The notes under the pieces: model-generated
Told to the model about the DNA's origin: nothing
Database searches by the model: none
The model's input: the letters and a program-made list of their open reading frames with translations, nothing else
In this document: positions 7,069-8,953 of the stretch, piece by piece
Numbering within the stretch: the stretch's first letter is position 1
Layout of the letters: every line of letters begins with the position of its first letter
Program-made: the position numbers and the translations under genes
Assembly: GCA_003641425.1 (NCBI GenBank)
Contig: QNAH01000092.1
Span: forward strand, 1 to 8,953
From: Candidatus Zixiibacteriota bacterium
Lineage (GTDB): Bacteria > Zixibacteria > MSB-5A5 > GN15 > PGXB01
Direction of reading: 5' to 3'
Length of the DNA: 8,953 nucleotides

Positions 7069-7084
7069 CGGCACGGGGATTGTT
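7069..7084 (+). promoter_or_regulatory. Sigma-54 (-24/-12) promoter of the efflux gene
   Basis: The sequence CGGCACGGGGATTGTT aligns with the sigma-54 consensus TGGCACG-N4-TTGCW. The -24 GG (7070-7071) and CACG are intact, spacing to the -12 TTG (7080-7082) is exact, and only the first T and the -12 C differ. Transcription would start near 7095, leaving about 18-24 nt before the start codon. Next door is a sigma-54 activator with its kinase, which strongly raises the likelihood that this is functional and is their target. Confidence 0.72.
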
Positions 7085-7112
7085 ATTGTAAATATCAAGA
7101 TTTAAAAGGCTT

Positions 7113-8471
7113 ATGAAAATGATAAAAGGACGAAATATATATTCCCTGATTGGCATGACCGTTTTACTAGCCGCAATTCCGGCTGTATATCCGGCTGCGT
7201 CAGCATTGGATGATGCCATGGCCGAAGCGCGCACAATCGAGAGTAAATTTGAATCGGGTTCCCGGAGTCTGCGGGGCAATTCGCTCGATGATTATCTCGA
7301 ATATGCCGCCCTCAACAGTCCCGGATTAAAAGCCGCCTTTTATAGCTGGAAGGCGAGTCTGGAGAAGGTGCCGCAAATATCTTTTTCCGATCCGATATTG
7401 TCCTACGGATATTTTGGGGAAAATGTCGAAACCCGGGTGGGTCCGCAGGAACACCGTTTCAGTATCAGGCAGCGTCTGCCGTGGCCCGGCACGATCAAAA
7501 GCGGCAAAAACGCGGCTTTTAAGGCCGCCGAGACGGCTTATCAAAAATACCGATCATCAAAATTCAGCCTGTACTATAAAATAAAAAAGGCTTACTACGA
7601 TTTATATTTGCTTGGCCGTGAAATTGAGATTATGCGCGATAATATTAGCCTTCTCGAACATTGGGAGGCGGTGGCGCGAAACAGATACAGCACGGGATTG
7701 GCATCACAGGTCGATGTAATCAAAACCCAGATCGAACTGGCCAAACTCGAAAACCGATTGCAGACGCTCGATGACGGTATTATTCCGCAGAAGGAATATT
7801 TGCGCTCACTTATTTTTCTGCCTGATTCGATCGATATCCCTGTTCCTGATTCGATAGAATTCAAATTAGTGGAAATCGATGCCGCCATAATAAAGAAGAC
7901 CGCCAATGATTTTAATCCGGATTTATTAGCAATAAATCATTTGGTTGAAAAAGAGAGGGCGGCTCTTACACATACCAGGAAATCGAATTTGCCCATTTTT
8001 AATATCGGCCTTGACTATATCGCTACCGGTGAAGCAATTAATCGGGATATGGAGGACAGCGGCAAAAACCCGTGGGTAATCAATTTCGGAATCAGTCTTC
8101 CAATCTGGTTCGGCAAGAACAAGTCGCGCACTAACGAGGCCAGGGCCAGGTTGATCGAAGCGGAACATCTGGGATCGTCAATGAGTTTACAGCTCGAGGC
8201 TATAATCGAACAGAAGATGTATGAGCTGCGCGATGCCGAGCGCAGGGTAGAGTTGTATCAGGGGGGGTTGATCGCCAAATCAGAGCAATCACTCAACAGC
8301 ACGCTGAAAGCTTATCAAACCGGCGATCTGGATTTTCTTAATGTGATCGATGCCCAGCGACAGCTTCTCGATTTCCATCTCGAAATGGAACGGGCGCTGG
8401 TCGGATATGCCGAATCACGGGCCGAACTTGAAATGTTAATTGGTAAAGATATAGAGAATCATGAAATATAA
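7113..8471 (+). CDS. TolC/CusC-like outer-membrane efflux protein
   Basis: A 452-aa outer-membrane factor, close to the usual length. A signal peptide (about 1-31, ending PAASA) has no lipobox cysteine, so unlike CusC it is probably not a lipoprotein. Two OEP repeats are visible: first, NSPGLKAAFYSWKASLEKVP (68-87), a segment with GPQEHRFSIRQRLPWPG (110-126) and the helix RYSTGLASQVDVIKTQIELA (191-210); second, SLPIWFGKNKSRTNEARA (328-345) and AYQTGDLDFLNVIDAQRQLL (400-419) to a C-terminal coiled helix. Such proteins trimerise into a channel docking with RND pumps or other exporters. The GPQ...RQRLPWPG form is common in metal-type RND systems; I infer heavy-metal export from this and the cysteine-rich neighbour. 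AAAAGG (7104-7109) is only 3 nt from the ATG at 7113 but 9 nt from the in-frame ATG at 7119, so the true start may be Met3. Confidence 0.92.
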   Translation: MKMIKGRNIYSLIGMTVLLAAIPAVYPAASALDDAMAEARTIESKFESGSRSLRGNSLDDYLEYAALNSPGLKAAFYSWKASLEKVPQISFSDPILSYGYFGENVETRVGPQEHRFSIRQRLPWPGTIKSGKNAAFKAAETAYQKYRSSKFSLYYKIKKAYYDLYLLGREIEIMRDNISLLEHWEAVARNRYSTGLASQVDVIKTQIELAKLENRLQTLDDGIIPQKEYLRSLIFLPDSIDIPVPDSIEFKLVEIDAAIIKKTANDFNPDLLAINHLVEKERAALTHTRKSNLPIFNIGLDYIATGEAINRDMEDSGKNPWVINFGISLPIWFGKNKSRTNEARARLIEAEHLGSSMSLQLEAIIEQKMYELRDAERRVELYQGGLIAKSEQSLNSTLKAYQTGDLDFLNVIDAQRQLLDFHLEMERALVGYAESRAELEMLIGKDIENHEI

Positions 8472-8479
8472 CTTTATTT

Positions 8480-8485
8480 GGAGGT
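8480..8485 (+). promoter_or_regulatory. Strong ribosome-binding site GGAGGT
   Basis: A near-perfect Shine-Dalgarno 5 nt before the ATG at 8491, fixing the start of the cysteine-rich protein 19 nt after the efflux-gene stop. It is the strongest such site in the window, suggesting high translation. Confidence 0.8.
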
Positions 8486-8490
8486 CAAAT

Positions 8491-8953
8491 ATGCACAGAT
8501 TGAAATCTTTTACGGTTTTTTTATTCGTCGTGCTTTTATCGGTCACCGTCTATGCGGCCGATGAGCCGGCCGATACAAGCAAAAAGGCAATGACCGAATA
8601 CCGTAATCAAACACATTGTCCGGTCATGGGCGGGCCGATCAATTCATCCGTTTACACAGATATTCAGGGTCAACGGGTATATCACTGTTGCCCGATGTGT
8701 TCGGATAATTTAAAGGCCAATCCGGACAAGTATTTTTCTGAAGCCGCCGGCAGAGGAATTCTTTTTGAGAATATCCAAACGACTTGCCCGGTGTCCGGCG
8801 AGCTTATTGACACGACGGTGTATGCGGATTACAAGGGGCGGCGGGTTTATTTTTGTTGCGAAAACTGTATGCCCGAATTTGCCAAAAAACCGCGCTTCTA
8901 TCTGGATAAGCTCACACCCTCGGAGGACGAGGGAAAAATGCGCAAGGGACAAC
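8491..8953 (+). CDS. Secreted protein with tandem YHS/TRASH-like metal-binding domains, cut by the right edge
   Basis: 154 residues are visible with no stop. A signal peptide (1-22, ending VYA before ADEP) sends it out of the cytoplasm. Two copies of a cysteine-rich unit follow exactly 56 residues apart: C43-PVMG ... YHCCPMC (C66, C67, C70) and C99-PVSG ... YFCCENC (C122, C123, C126). Each is followed by an F/L...NP/KP...Y segment. This is the YHS/TRASH-like pattern known from copper- and other heavy-metal-handling proteins, with four cysteines per unit in identical spacing. A charged tail (KLTPSEDEGKM) begins at 140 and the C-terminus is unknown; a further domain could follow. It is co-oriented with the efflux gene 19 nt away, so one operon is likely. 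The role, a periplasmic metal binder or chaperone for the exporter, is inferred. No gene name is assigned. Confidence 0.88.
   Translation, partial: MHRLKSFTVFLFVVLLSVTVYAADEPADTSKKAMTEYRNQTHCPVMGGPINSSVYTDIQGQRVYHCCPMCSDNLKANPDKYFSEAAGRGILFENIQTTCPVSGELIDTTVYADYKGRRVYFCCENCMPEFAKKPRFYLDKLTPSEDEGKMRKGQ

Larger units (their letters stand above)
6764..7112. other. Divergent regulatory region between the kinase and the efflux gene
   Basis: 349 AT-rich nt with no convincing gene. From left to right: the kinase leader and ribosome-binding site; a 14-bp word shared with the aminotransferase promoter (6847-6860); a rightward sigma-70 promoter (6867-6895) overlapped by an inverted repeat; palindromes at 6918-6930 and 6960-6969; a TAACACC direct repeat with 10-bp period (7017-7023 and 7027-7033); and a sigma-54 promoter (7069-7084). 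For the kinase itself I see only weak promoter candidates, for example TTGCAA at about 6833-6838 with TATCAG 16 nt downstream on the minus strand. Confidence 0.75.

Noticed and set aside
7034..7105. 23-codon plus-strand frame (starts MYFYHLRGVP) ending just before the efflux gene, possible leader peptide
   Set aside because: No Shine-Dalgarno, and its start lies upstream of the predicted sigma-54 transcription start, so it would be absent from the main transcript; it also contains the promoter itself.
7004..7279. 91-codon minus-strand frame across the start of the efflux gene
   Set aside because: Antisense to the signal peptide and start of the efflux protein and to the sigma-54 promoter; no domain features.
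8710..8952. 80-codon minus-strand frame opposite the cysteine-rich protein
   Set aside because: The plus strand has a signal peptide and two perfectly spaced cysteine-rich domains; the minus frame has neither motif nor ribosome-binding site.
1..8953. CRISPR array, tRNA or rRNA genes, insertion sequences, phage or toxin-antitoxin modules
   Set aside because: Looked for regular repeats, cloverleaf-like segments, transposase or integrase motifs and small paired genes; none is present in the gaps, and coding space is filled by the six genes described.

Overview
The window looks like ordinary bacterial chromosome of moderate GC content with AT-rich intergenic gaps. It carries four and a half genes on the minus strand and one and a half on the plus strand. 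The signal peptides, a TolC-type outer-membrane channel and a sigma-54 activator point to a diderm (Gram-negative-type) bacterium. The histidyl-tRNA synthetase is long (485 aa) and has an REFMQCDFD / RGLGYYTG flavour rather than the E. coli one. That would fit the FCB group or a related candidate phylum, but I cannot assign a taxon from the window alone.

Left block (1-4151, minus strand). A hisS gene is followed after 5 nt by an unrecognised membrane protein, which joins a secreted N-terminal domain to a polytopic domain carrying Glu/Glu/Glu-Arg-His/His-Asn motifs like those of PrsW/YhfC/CPBP intramembrane proteases. After a 166-nt gap with its own candidate sigma-70 promoter comes a fold-type I PLP aminotransferase that runs off the left edge.

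Middle block (4368-6763, minus strand). A two-component system: a four-TM histidine kinase and, 2 nt downstream, an NtrC-family sigma-54-dependent response regulator with an intact GAFTGA loop.

Right block (7113-8953, plus strand), divergent from the kinase. A TolC/CusC-like outer-membrane efflux protein is followed by a secreted protein with two tandem cysteine-rich YHS/TRASH-like domains (CPVxG ... CCxxC), cut by the right edge. This pairing is typical of heavy-metal RND efflux loci, so a periplasmic adaptor and an RND pump probably lie to the right (inference).

How the parts fit together. The 349-nt divergent gap holds a strong candidate sigma-54 -24/-12 promoter just upstream of the efflux gene. 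It also holds a sigma-70 promoter with a perfect TATAAT overlapped by an inverted repeat, and further small palindromes. The simplest reading is a metal or envelope-stress circuit: the kinase senses at the membrane through a short His-rich loop, the regulator activates RNA polymerase-sigma-54 at the efflux promoter, and the channel and cysteine-rich protein handle the metal. An exact 14-bp word (ACGGTCACTCAGTC) occurs both in this gap and inside the spacer of the aminotransferase promoter, hinting at a shared, unidentified regulator.
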